Shown: one piece after another, positions 1 to 6,844 of the stretch
Layout of the letters: the number at the start of each line of letters is the position of its first letter
How positions within the stretch are numbered: the first letter of the stretch is position 1
Assembly (NCBI GenBank): GCA_964647745.1
Contig: CAZYJG010000048.1
Coordinates: 1-11,165, forward strand
DNA from: Thiopontia sp964647745
GTDB taxonomy: Bacteria; Pseudomonadota; Gammaproteobacteria; GCF-002020875
DNA: 11,165 nucleotides
Reading direction: 5' to 3'
Translations under genes and position numbers: made by a program
The notes under the pieces: generated by a model
Told to the model about the DNA's origin: nothing
Database searches by the model: none
What the model saw: the letters and a program-made list of their open reading frames with translations, nothing else

Positions 1-788
1 TGGATACAGGACGACAGATCGACCTTTCGCTGGCTGCAGAGTTTGCAGAGCTCCCGCTGGAGGATCTCTACCGGCTGAATGCGGGGCTCAATCAGTGGGC
101 AACCCCACCCGATGGCCCACACCAGCTACTGCTCCCATCCAGCCATGCGGTGCGCTTCAAAAAGAGGCTGGAGGAGATCTCCTCTGAGGGGCTGACCGGC
201 TGGAAACGACACCGAGTTAGCCCGGGTGAATCACTCAGCGAGATTGCACTCCAATACCACACAACCGTTACCGAGATACGGAACCAGAACCGTCTCAAGG
301 GGCACCAGATACGCTCAGGAGAGATCCTGGTTATCCCGGTTCCCCTGCAGCCGCTGGAGCAATACACCCTGAACAGTGACTCCCGCCTGAAACAGCTGCA
401 GAACAGACGTCGCCCCGGAAAGAGGGTTGAACACACTGTCCGTCAGGGAGAGACCCTGTGGGATCTTGCACAACAGTACGGTGTCAGCAGCAGGGAGATC
501 GCCCGCTGGAATGGAATGGCACCCGGTGACCTGCTCACCACCGGGAGGCGGCTGGTGCTCTGGCTCCCGGATAGTAGTCCCAGGTCACGCCCCGATTTTC
601 TTGGAAAAATGGCAACAAAGTCCATCTCCTACAGGGTGCAGGCCAATGATACCCTTAGCGAAATTGCACAACAGTTTCATCTCTCCACCGAGGAGTTGAT
701 GAGGCAGAATCAGATCAACAGTGGCGACAGGTTGATGGCTGGTGAGATACTAACCATACAGATTGACGTCACCCGGACACAACCATGA
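1..788 (+). CDS. mltD: Membrane-bound lytic murein transglycosylase D, C-terminal part (LysM repeats), 5'-truncated by window edge
   Basis: The reading frame is open from base 3 and ends at TGA 786-788, giving 261 visible residues. The start and the catalytic SLT domain lie off the left edge. The first ~45 residues match the MltD segment that follows the catalytic domain (NQWATPPDGPHQLLLP resembles the E. coli family motif). Three LysM peptidoglycan-binding repeats follow, at about residues 70-112 (HRVSPGESLSEIA), 144-189 (HTVRQGETLWDLA) and 210-255 (YRVQANDTLSEIA) of the fragment. MltD cleaves glycan strands to form 1,6-anhydromuropeptides and is normally an outer-membrane lipoprotein. E. 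coli MltD carries two LysM repeats as I recall, so three is on the long side. The stop overlaps the psd start as ATGA, which suggests translational coupling. The GTG at 150 is internal, not the start. The MltD call rests on the pre-LysM segment, because other LysM proteins share the repeats. Confidence 0.9.
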   Translation, partial: DTGRQIDLSLAAEFAELPLEDLYRLNAGLNQWATPPDGPHQLLLPSSHAVRFKKRLEEISSEGLTGWKRHRVSPGESLSEIALQYHTTVTEIRNQNRLKGHQIRSGEILVIPVPLQPLEQYTLNSDSRLKQLQNRRRPGKRVEHTVRQGETLWDLAQQYGVSSREIARWNGMAPGDLLTTGRRLVLWLPDSSPRSRPDFLGKMATKSISYRVQANDTLSEIAQQFHLSTEELMRQNQINSGDRLMAGEILTIQIDVTRTQP

Positions 789-1690
789 ACCATCTTCTAC
801 AAAAATTGACGGACAGGCTATTTCTGCTGCCACTGATCTTTCTCCCCCACCATGCACTCTCACGCCTTGTCCATGCGATCACCCGCTCTGAAAACAGGGT
901 GCTCTCCTCTCTGCTGATCCGTGCAGCCTGCCGCCTCTACAGGATCGATCTCTCCATTGCAGCAGAGCAGAATCTGGAGAGCTACAAGAGCTTTAACTCC
1001 TTTTTTACCAGAGCGTTAAACAGCACTTCTCGACCTGTTTCTGGAAATAGCCAAACCCTGATCAGCCCGGTGGATGGCACCATCAGCCAACAGGGGGGTA
1101 TCGAGTGTGATGCAATTTTTCAGGCCAAGGGACATCAGTTCGGGCTGACCGCACTGCTGGGTGCAGTTCCGGAACGGGCAGCCCCTTTCAAGGACGGACA
1201 GTTTGCAACCATCTACCTCTCCCCCAGGGATTACCACCGGATCCATATGCCACTCGATGGAACCCTGCGAGAGATGGTCTACATTCCCGGAAGACTGTAT
1301 CCCGTCAACAACCCCTCAACCCGTACGGTACCGGGCCTCTTTGCAAGAAATGAGCGAGTTGTTGCACTGTTTGATACGGCCGCCGGTCCAATGGCGATGG
1401 TGCTGGTTGGTGCACTCTTTGTGGGGAGCATTGAGACTGTCTGGGCCGGAGAGATCACCCCGCCAAGAGGAAAGTGCATCAGGGTCTGGAGATATGGTAA
1501 CGGTGAGGAGCCCATTGCCCTGAAGAGGGGGGACGAGATGGGACGATTCAATATGGGGTCCACCGTTATCCTGCTGTTTGGAAAAGATGCAGTTGAACTG
1601 AGCGACTCCCTTGAGGCCGATAGCGCACTAACAATGGGTGAGGCAATCGGTAAACTATCGCCCCATGAGCCTGCCCAGGAACAGGGCTAG
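785..1690 (+). CDS. psd: Phosphatidylserine decarboxylase proenzyme
   Basis: The product is 301 aa, slightly short of E. coli Psd (322 aa). It decarboxylates phosphatidylserine to phosphatidylethanolamine, the last step of PE synthesis, at the inner membrane. The proenzyme cleaves itself at a Gly-Ser bond to create the pyruvoyl prosthetic group. Here the motif is MGST at residues 257-260, so the cut should fall between G258 and S259, yielding a large beta and a small alpha chain of ~43 residues. The processing triad appears to be D97 (SPVDGTIS), H154 (DYHRIHMP) and S259, matching E. coli D90/H147/S254 by offset. Residues 11-30 are hydrophobic, as expected for membrane association. The ATG overlaps the mltD stop (ATGA) and no Shine-Dalgarno is visible upstream, so translation probably depends on mltD. 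Its TAG stop shares a CTAG with the convergent epmA stop. Confidence 0.97.
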   Translation: MNHLLQKLTDRLFLLPLIFLPHHALSRLVHAITRSENRVLSSLLIRAACRLYRIDLSIAAEQNLESYKSFNSFFTRALNSTSRPVSGNSQTLISPVDGTISQQGGIECDAIFQAKGHQFGLTALLGAVPERAAPFKDGQFATIYLSPRDYHRIHMPLDGTLREMVYIPGRLYPVNNPSTRTVPGLFARNERVVALFDTAAGPMAMVLVGALFVGSIETVWAGEITPPRGKCIRVWRYGNGEEPIALKRGDEMGRFNMGSTVILLFGKDAVELSDSLEADSALTMGEAIGKLSPHEPAQEQG

Positions 1691-2634
1691 ACTGTCGATA
1701 TAGAGAAGGGGATCACCTCGGAGAGACTCTCCTTGCCCATGGAGAGCATCATCATCCGGTCAACACCCAGTGCCACCCCGGAAGACTCCGGCATCCCCTG
1801 CTCCAGTGCTGCAAGAAAGCGTTCATCAACAGGGACCTCATCCAGCCCCGCTTCGACTCGCTCACTCTGCTCATGCTCAAAGCGACTACGCTGCTCCACT
1901 GCATCGGTCAGCTCCCGGAATCCGTTTGCGATCTCAATCCCATTGAGAATCAACTCAAAGCGCTCTGCAACCCTTGGATCCTCCGGACTGAGGCGCGCCA
2001 GTGCCGCCTGAGAGGCGGGATAGTGGGTCAGAAACAGTGCTGCATGAGAGAAGCTTGGCAATATCGCCACAACCATAAAGTAGTCAACCCAGCCATCCCA
2101 ATCCAGATCCAGCTCACTGGCTGACGGAAGATCCATGATTGCAGCCCGTTCTGCAAGCTGTTCCGTGGTGGTAGAGAGAAGATCCTCAATTCCAACCACC
2201 TGCTGAAAGGCCTCAGCAACCGTCATCCGCTCAATCGATGGCAGATCGACAAAATTGGTCACCAGATCCTCAACCTCATCCATCATCTGCTCCATGGTAA
2301 AGTCGGGGCGATACCACTCCAGCATCAAGAACTCCGGATTGTGAATTGGACCAATCTCGCCGGCACGAAATGAGGGGGCCAGCTGGAAGATGGGGCCACT
2401 TCCTGCAACCAGAAGCCTCTTCATAAAGAGCTCTGGAGAGGGCTGGAGGTAGAGCCGCTCCGGCCCCTCCGCATTGCGCCCCTGGGTGGTCGTCACGAAC
2501 GAGTCGATGCTTGGGTCTGTGGTTGCAGCAGTTGAGAGCATGGGGGTATCGACCTCCAGCACCTGACGCTGCGAAAAGAATGAGCGGATTGCACGTATAA
2601 AGGTGGCGCGCTCCTGAAGCAGTGACACATCCAT
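1687..2634 (-). CDS. epmA: EF-P--(R)-beta-lysine ligase (LysRS-like, no anticodon-binding domain)
   Basis: The product is 315 aa (E. coli EpmA is 325). It is a class II lysyl-tRNA-synthetase catalytic core without the N-terminal anticodon-binding domain. It activates (R)-beta-lysine with ATP and transfers it to the conserved lysine of EF-P. Visible motifs are the substrate loop SPELFMKRLL (66-75), class II motif 2 (FRAGEIGPIHNPEFLMLEWY, 89-108), the NGIEIANGFRELTDA segment (231-245), and motif 3 (SGVALGVDRMMML, 285-297). I chose ATG 2634 because a perfect AGGAG lies 8 nt upstream (2643-2647). An in-frame GTG at 2652 overlaps the efp TGA (GTGA) and would add six residues, but it lacks a comparable ribosome site. 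It lies directly downstream of its substrate gene efp, surely in one transcript. The stop is convergent with psd and overlaps it by 4 bp. Confidence 0.95.
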   Translation of the reverse strand: MDVSLLQERATFIRAIRSFFSQRQVLEVDTPMLSTAATTDPSIDSFVTTTQGRNAEGPERLYLQPSPELFMKRLLVAGSGPIFQLAPSFRAGEIGPIHNPEFLMLEWYRPDFTMEQMMDEVEDLVTNFVDLPSIERMTVAEAFQQVVGIEDLLSTTTEQLAERAAIMDLPSASELDLDWDGWVDYFMVVAILPSFSHAALFLTHYPASQAALARLSPEDPRVAERFELILNGIEIANGFRELTDAVEQRSRFEHEQSERVEAGLDEVPVDERFLAALEQGMPESSGVALGVDRMMMLSMGKESLSEVIPFSISTV

Positions 2635-2648
2635 CGTAGAGACTCCTG

Positions 2649-3218
2649 TCACTCCTTGACCCGGGAGACATACTCACCGGTTCGGGTATCTACCCGGATC
2701 AGCTCATTTTCGGAGACAAAGAGAGGAACTCGCACCACCGCCCCTGTCTCCAGGGTGGCCGGCTTGCCGCCACCGCCAGAGGTATCGCCCCGCAATCCCG
2801 GGTCAGTCTCTGTAATCTCAAGCTCAACAAAATTGGGGGGGGTGATCGAGATCGGATTCCCGTTCCACAGTGTCACCAGGCAGATCTCCTGCCCCTTGAG
2901 CCACTTCTCGGTCTCCCCCATCGCAGTCTTGTCCGCCGCGATCTGCTCAAAGGTGTCGGGGTGCATGAAATAGTAGAGATCCCCATCGGTATAGGAGTAC
3001 TGATACTCCTCTTCATGAACATCGGCACGCTCAATCGACTCACCGGATTTGAAGGTGCGTTCCAGAATCCTTCCGGTCAACAGTGCTCTCAGCTTTACCC
3101 GGTTGAAGGCCTGCCCCTTCCCCGGCTTAACAATCTCATTCTCAACAATGGTGCAGGGGTCACTGTCGATCATCACCTTGAGACCATTCCTGAACTCATT
3201 TGTACTTACTGTTGCCAT
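2649..3218 (-). CDS. efp: Translation elongation factor P
   Basis: The product is 189 aa, the usual length (E. coli 188). EF-P binds between the ribosomal P and E sites and speeds peptide-bond formation at consecutive prolines. The modified residue is present: VKPGKGQAFNRVKLR, with K34 in exactly the E. coli position, the EpmA target. The KOW-like N-terminal domain is followed by two OB-fold domains, with conserved TPPNFVELEITETDPGLRGDT in the middle and a VDTRTGEYVSR ending. The frame is open upstream to 3656, but the ATG at 3218 begins MATVSTNEFR, matching the family N-terminus; everything upstream is antisense to epmB. No strong Shine-Dalgarno precedes it. epmA follows 14 nt downstream of the stop (from ATG 2634). 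epmB diverges 36 bp away. The two adjacent proline codons of TPPN contain an 8-base C run. Confidence 0.98.
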   Translation of the reverse strand: MATVSTNEFRNGLKVMIDSDPCTIVENEIVKPGKGQAFNRVKLRALLTGRILERTFKSGESIERADVHEEEYQYSYTDGDLYYFMHPDTFEQIAADKTAMGETEKWLKGQEICLVTLWNGNPISITPPNFVELEITETDPGLRGDTSGGGGKPATLETGAVVRVPLFVSENELIRVDTRTGEYVSRVKE

Positions 3219-3254
3219 AGCATCAAATCCGCAATTAATGGAAAATAGCCCCGT
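3219..3254. promoter_or_regulatory. Divergent efp/epmB intergenic region (promoters expected, boundaries not resolved)
   Basis: Only 36 bp separate the divergent start codons of efp (-) and epmB (+). Any promoters must sit here or inside the opposite coding region. On the + strand a TTGCCA (3213-3218, inside the efp start) is a good -35 match, but the hexamer 17 bp later (TAATGG) is a poor -10. On the - strand TATTTT (3242-3247) is a 4/6 match to a -10, without a convincing -35. The segment is A+T-rich compared with its surroundings, which fits a promoter. The placement is inferred from gene layout more than from motif strength. Confidence 0.35.
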
Positions 3255-4268
3255 ATGATACCCGCTTCCCCCGCTGTTGTGCACTCTGATTCCACCCTTG
3301 GCTGGCAGGAGGAGATTGCACAGTCGCTGCGCTCCCCGCAACAGCTGATTGAGCTCCTGCAGCTTCCAGAGAAGGCGCTGCAGGGGATGGAAAGAGGCCA
3401 CAGACAGTTTCCCATCCGGGCAACTGAGAGCTTTCTCCGGCGAATCAAACCGGGAAACCTGCATGACCCGCTGCTCAGGCAGATTCTTCCCCTCCCGGAG
3501 GAGGATGAGGTCTCTCCAGGTTACCTGCAGGATCCAGTCGGTGACTGCGCTGCTGCATGCGGCAACGGTATTCTGAAAAAATACCACGGCAGGGTTCTGC
3601 TGATCACAACCCCGGCCTGCGGAATTCACTGCAGATACTGCTTTCGCCGCCACCATCCCTATCGAGAACAGTCACTTCCATCAGAGAAGATGCAGGCTGC
3701 CATTGAGTGGATCCAGGGCCATGCGGAGATCCATGAGGTGATTCTGAGTGGAGGGGATCCCCTGATGGTTGGGAACCGGAGACTCGACCAGCTGCTGAGC
3801 GCACTGGAGACCATTCCCCACCTGAAAACCCTGCGTATCCATACCAGGATGCCCATCATCACACCACAGCGGATCGACCCCACACTACTCCAGCGCCTTC
3901 AACAGAGCCCACTCAGGATCGTAATGGTCATTCACTGCAACCACCCCAATGAGCTGGACCGGGGGGTTGTCCGCTCACTTGAATCGATCGCCCACTCGGG
4001 GATCACACTCCTGAATCAGTCGGTACTGCTCAGAGGGGTTAATGACAGTGTCTCCACACTGGAGAGGCTCAGCCATGGACTGCACCAGACTGGAGTACTC
4101 CCCTACTACCTACACCTGCTGGACCGTGTCCAGGGAAGTCACCACTTTGAGGTCGCTGAGGAGCGTGCAGTGGTGCTGATGGAAAAACTGGGAGAGAGGG
4201 TTCCAGGATATCTGATGCCCCGTCTGGTCCGTGAGATCAAGGGGGAGTCACGAAAGATACCGGTATAG
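3255..4268 (+). CDS. epmB: EF-P-associated lysine 2,3-aminomutase (radical SAM)
   Basis: The product is 337 aa (E. coli EpmB/YjeK is 342). It converts (S)-alpha-lysine to (R)-beta-lysine, the donor EpmA attaches to EF-P. The radical-SAM cluster motif CGIHCRYC gives C122, C126 and C129 for the 4Fe-4S cluster. SGGDPLM (165-171) is the SAM-binding glycine motif. K334 in ESRKIPV aligns with the C-terminal lysine that binds PLP in the E. coli protein (EPSKTPL). HDPLLRQILP (70-79) and LLNQSVLLRGVND (252-264) are also family-typical. ATG 3255 is the first start after an in-frame TAG at 3246-3248, so the N-terminus is well bounded, although the Shine-Dalgarno is weak. It is divergent from efp, an arrangement also seen in E. 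coli. The stop lies 3 bp from the convergent der stop. Confidence 0.96.
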   Translation: MIPASPAVVHSDSTLGWQEEIAQSLRSPQQLIELLQLPEKALQGMERGHRQFPIRATESFLRRIKPGNLHDPLLRQILPLPEEDEVSPGYLQDPVGDCAAACGNGILKKYHGRVLLITTPACGIHCRYCFRRHHPYREQSLPSEKMQAAIEWIQGHAEIHEVILSGGDPLMVGNRRLDQLLSALETIPHLKTLRIHTRMPIITPQRIDPTLLQRLQQSPLRIVMVIHCNHPNELDRGVVRSLESIAHSGITLLNQSVLLRGVNDSVSTLERLSHGLHQTGVLPYYLHLLDRVQGSHHFEVAEERAVVLMEKLGERVPGYLMPRLVREIKGESRKIPV

Positions 4269-4271
4269 GGA

Positions 4272-5669
4272 TCAGCGCCTCTTGCTGGTAAATTTCTTCA
4301 ATCTCTGGCGCTTCTGAATCTGGCGCTCGGTCAGCTTGTTCTTGCGCCCGGCATAGGGGTTGCTGCTGGTCTTGAACTCCAGACGTATGGGGGTGCCATC
4401 CAGCCTGAAGGCCTTGCGAAACTGATTCATCAGATAACGGCGGTATGCATTGGGGACTGAACCCAGTTGATTGCCGTGTATCACAATTCTGGGTGGGTTC
4501 TGTCCACCCTGGTGAGCATAGCGCATCTTGATGCGGTGGCCATGGACCAGTGGCGGTGGATGGGCTGTCACTGCCTGCTCCAGGATGCGGGTCAGCTCCG
4601 GGGTCTTCATCTCCCGGGTTGCCGAGCGATAGGCGTGGTTTACCGTATCAAACAGGTCCCTGATACCACTGCCGTGGAGTGCAGAGATGGAGTGGATGGT
4701 TGCATAGTCGAGAAAATGGAGACGGCGATCCAGCTCACTGCGGTTGCGCTCACGCTCCGAGGGAGACATTCCATCCCACTTGTTGAATGCGATCACCAGG
4801 GCACGACCGGAGTCAATCACCATCCCCAGCAGGGTTGCATCCTGATCCGTCATTCCCTCTCGGGCATCCATCACCATGATCACAACATTGGCCCGCTCTA
4901 CCGCCTGAAAGGCCTTGATGACACTGAATTTCTCGATCGCATCGTGAATCTTTCCACGACGACGAACACCGGCTGTATCGATCAGCAGATAGTCCCGTCC
5001 ATCCTCCTCGAATGGCACCTCAATGCTGTCCCGGGTGGTTCCCGGCATGTCATAGGCAAGCAGTCGATCCTCACCAATCAGCCGGTTGATCAGGGTCGAT
5101 TTCCCTACGTTGGGACGGCCCACGACAGCCACACGAATGGCCGACTGATCCTCACGAGCATCCTCCTCATCCTCTGGAAATGGTTCAAGAACACTCTCCA
5201 TCAGACTGATTACACGATGGTTGTGTGCTGCAGAAATTGCATAGGGTTGCCCTAGGGCCACGGCATGGAACTCGGCAGTCGCCAGATCCTCATCCACCCC
5301 CTCTGTCTTGTTGACGACCAGGTGAACCGGTTTCCCCAGTTGGCGAAGCTGCCCCCCAATCGCCTCATCAGCGGCAGTGAGCCCCCCTCGCCCATCCACC
5401 AGAAACAGAACCGCATCCGCCTCCTCAACTGCAACCCAGACCTGCCCCTCCATCAGGGACTCAATCCCCTCCGGGTCATCACTGAGCCCCCCGGTATCCA
5501 CCACCATATAGTGGCGGCCATCACGCCCCAGCCTTGCAATGCCGTACTGCCGATCGCGGGTCAATCCGGGAAGATCGGCAACCAGTGCATCACGTGTACC
5601 GGTCAGGCGGTTGAAGAGTGTTGACTTGCCCACATTGGGGCGCCCTACCAGGGCAATAACCGGCACCAT
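4272..5669 (-). CDS. der: Ribosome biogenesis GTPase Der (EngA), double-GTPase
   Basis: The product is 465 aa, the normal size. Der is an essential tandem GTPase that assists 50S subunit maturation. G domain 1 has GRPNVGKS (9-16), DTGG (58-61) and an NKxD motif that reads NKTE (120-123). G domain 2 has GRPNVGKS (184-191), DTAG (231-234) and a canonical NKWD (296-299). The domains are joined by an acidic linker (EDEEDARED, ~166-174). A KH-like C-terminal domain (~355-440) carries YAHQGGQNPPRIVIHGN and ends in a basic tail. The start MVPVIALVGRPNVGKS aligns exactly with E. coli. The ATG lies 8 nt after the bamB stop with no visible Shine-Dalgarno, so re-initiation from bamB is likely. Residues 371-373 are Pro-Pro-Pro, a type of stall site EF-P relieves. 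It is the last gene of the seven-gene block. Confidence 0.98.
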   Translation of the reverse strand: MVPVIALVGRPNVGKSTLFNRLTGTRDALVADLPGLTRDRQYGIARLGRDGRHYMVVDTGGLSDDPEGIESLMEGQVWVAVEEADAVLFLVDGRGGLTAADEAIGGQLRQLGKPVHLVVNKTEGVDEDLATAEFHAVALGQPYAISAAHNHRVISLMESVLEPFPEDEEDAREDQSAIRVAVVGRPNVGKSTLINRLIGEDRLLAYDMPGTTRDSIEVPFEEDGRDYLLIDTAGVRRRGKIHDAIEKFSVIKAFQAVERANVVIMVMDAREGMTDQDATLLGMVIDSGRALVIAFNKWDGMSPSERERNRSELDRRLHFLDYATIHSISALHGSGIRDLFDTVNHAYRSATREMKTPELTRILEQAVTAHPPPLVHGHRIKMRYAHQGGQNPPRIVIHGNQLGSVPNAYRRYLMNQFRKAFRLDGTPIRLEFKTSSNPYAGRKNKLTERQIQKRQRLKKFTSKRR

Positions 5670-5673
5670 GGGG

Positions 5674-5685
5674 AGAACTAGTTCT
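5674..5685. repeat. 12-bp perfect palindrome across the bamB stop codon
   Basis: AGAACTAGTTCT reads the same on both strands. It covers the bamB stop codon (5678-5680, TAG on the - strand) and ends 4 nt before the der ATG. The der start has no purine-rich ribosome site, and this dyad occupies that place. It could form a small 6-bp cruciform or be an operator-like half-site pair, but a chance origin is quite possible. Confidence 0.4.
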
Positions 5686-6844
5686 GGACGATGGCAGAGA
5701 GCTTTCCACTCTGCCCAAGGACCATAACCCTTCCATCATGAGACAGGGGTAGAGCAGAGACCCCCTCGGAGTCCACCCTGAGCCTGCCTCTGAAATGGCC
5801 ATCTTCTGCAGAGATCCAGTGCAGATACCCCTCCGCATCACCCACAATGAGATCGACACCGGAGAGGAGTGGCGTCGTCAGATTGCGACCCTCCAGCCCA
5901 TCCTGCTTCCAGAGCGCACTTCCATCCTTTCTGTCAAAGGCCCAGACGTTCCCTTCGCTATCCGAGAGGAAGAGATAGGGGCCATAGATCATTGGGGCGC
6001 TGGTTGCACTCACTTTTCTCTTCCAGATGAGATCTCCCTGCTCCACGTTCAGTGCCGCAAGGTCTCCCTGGTAGCTGACCACGTAGACAATCCCATCAGG
6101 GGAGATCACCGGATCTGCATCAATATCAACCATGCGCTCAATCTCGGTGCGTCCTCGTGGTGAGGTCACACTCTTGATCCAGAGTTCGCGCCCATCCTGC
6201 AGAGAGAGTGCAACCACCTCTCCACTATCCAGCCCGGCCACCACACGTCCCCCTGCAATCAGTGGAGAACTGGTCCCTCTCAGGGTGAGGACCGGAACCT
6301 CTCGCTGGTAACGCCAGAGCTCACTACCAGCCTCCTCACTCAGGCCAACCAGCCTTCCATCCACCGTGCGCACCACAACCACACCTGAGGAGACTGCAGG
6401 GGCAGCAAGAATCTCGCTCATCAGCGATACCGACCACTGCTCTTCACCTGTCACCCGGTCCATTGCAACCAACTGCCCCGACTCTGTTCCGAGATAGAGG
6501 TTTCTCTCACTCAGGGCAACCCCGGACATGATCCGCTCCTGCAGTGTCCGCTCCCATACGGTACCCCCGGAGGCGGCATCGATTGCAGCAACCACACCAT
6601 CGGCTGAGGCGGCATAGAGCGTGCCTCCAGCCATCTGGTGATTCAGCGCTACCCAGAGCCCATCTGTTCCTGCCCCCACTGACTGACTCCATGCCACGAA
6701 GGGCTCCATCTCGGAGACAACCTCCTCCAGTGCAGCAGGCTCAAACAGGCTGCTCCCATCCTCTACCCATCCATTGATGGTGGAACACCCCGTCAGGAAC
6801 GTTACCCCCAACAGCGCAACCAATCGGGCCAGGTTCTCTCCCAT
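5678..6844 (-). CDS. bamB: Outer membrane protein assembly factor BamB (lipoprotein, beta-propeller)
   Basis: The product is 388 aa (E. coli BamB is 392). It is the lipoprotein subunit of the BAM complex and aids insertion of beta-barrel proteins at the inner face of the outer membrane. It has a lipoprotein signal with lipobox LTGC, so C20 is the lipidated residue; S21 at +2 agrees with outer-membrane sorting. The body consists of PQQ-like propeller repeats such as GGTLYAASADGVVAAIDAASG (73-93), DGRLVGLSEEAGSELW (162-177) and EGNVWAFDRKDGSALW (297-312). The BamA-contact loop residues of E. coli appear conserved as L186, L188 and R189 (LTLRG) with D240 and D242 (VDIDAD). The ATG overlaps the upstream yfgM stop by one base (TAATG). 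A GAGGTGA ribosome site at 6852-6858, within the end of yfgM, lies 7 nt upstream. der follows after 8 nt. Confidence 0.97.
   Translation of the reverse strand: MGENLARLVALLGVTFLTGCSTINGWVEDGSSLFEPAALEEVVSEMEPFVAWSQSVGAGTDGLWVALNHQMAGGTLYAASADGVVAAIDAASGGTVWERTLQERIMSGVALSERNLYLGTESGQLVAMDRVTGEEQWSVSLMSEILAAPAVSSGVVVVRTVDGRLVGLSEEAGSELWRYQREVPVLTLRGTSSPLIAGGRVVAGLDSGEVVALSLQDGRELWIKSVTSPRGRTEIERMVDIDADPVISPDGIVYVVSYQGDLAALNVEQGDLIWKRKVSATSAPMIYGPYLFLSDSEGNVWAFDRKDGSALWKQDGLEGRNLTTPLLSGVDLIVGDAEGYLHWISAEDGHFRGRLRVDSEGVSALPLSHDGRVMVLGQSGKLSAIVQN

Noticed and set aside
2635..2652. GTG start for epmA overlapping the efp stop
   Set aside because: The ATG at 2634 has a perfect AGGAG 8 nt upstream, which lies within this six-codon extension; the GTG remains only a weaker alternative.
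3219..3656. N-terminal extension of the efp frame (total 335 codons)
   Set aside because: The added 146 residues are antisense to epmB, and the EF-P family N-terminus begins exactly at ATG 3218.
4274..4312. AGCGCC...GGCGCT inverted repeat at the der 3' end as a terminator
   Set aside because: The arms are 6 bp with a 27-nt loop inside coding sequence, and they reflect repeated arginine codons; no T-tract follows.
4467..5255. 262-codon open frame on the + strand, antisense to der
   Set aside because: It lies wholly inside der, which has complete Der motifs, and its translation has no recognisable domain. Such open antisense frames are common in GC-rich genes.
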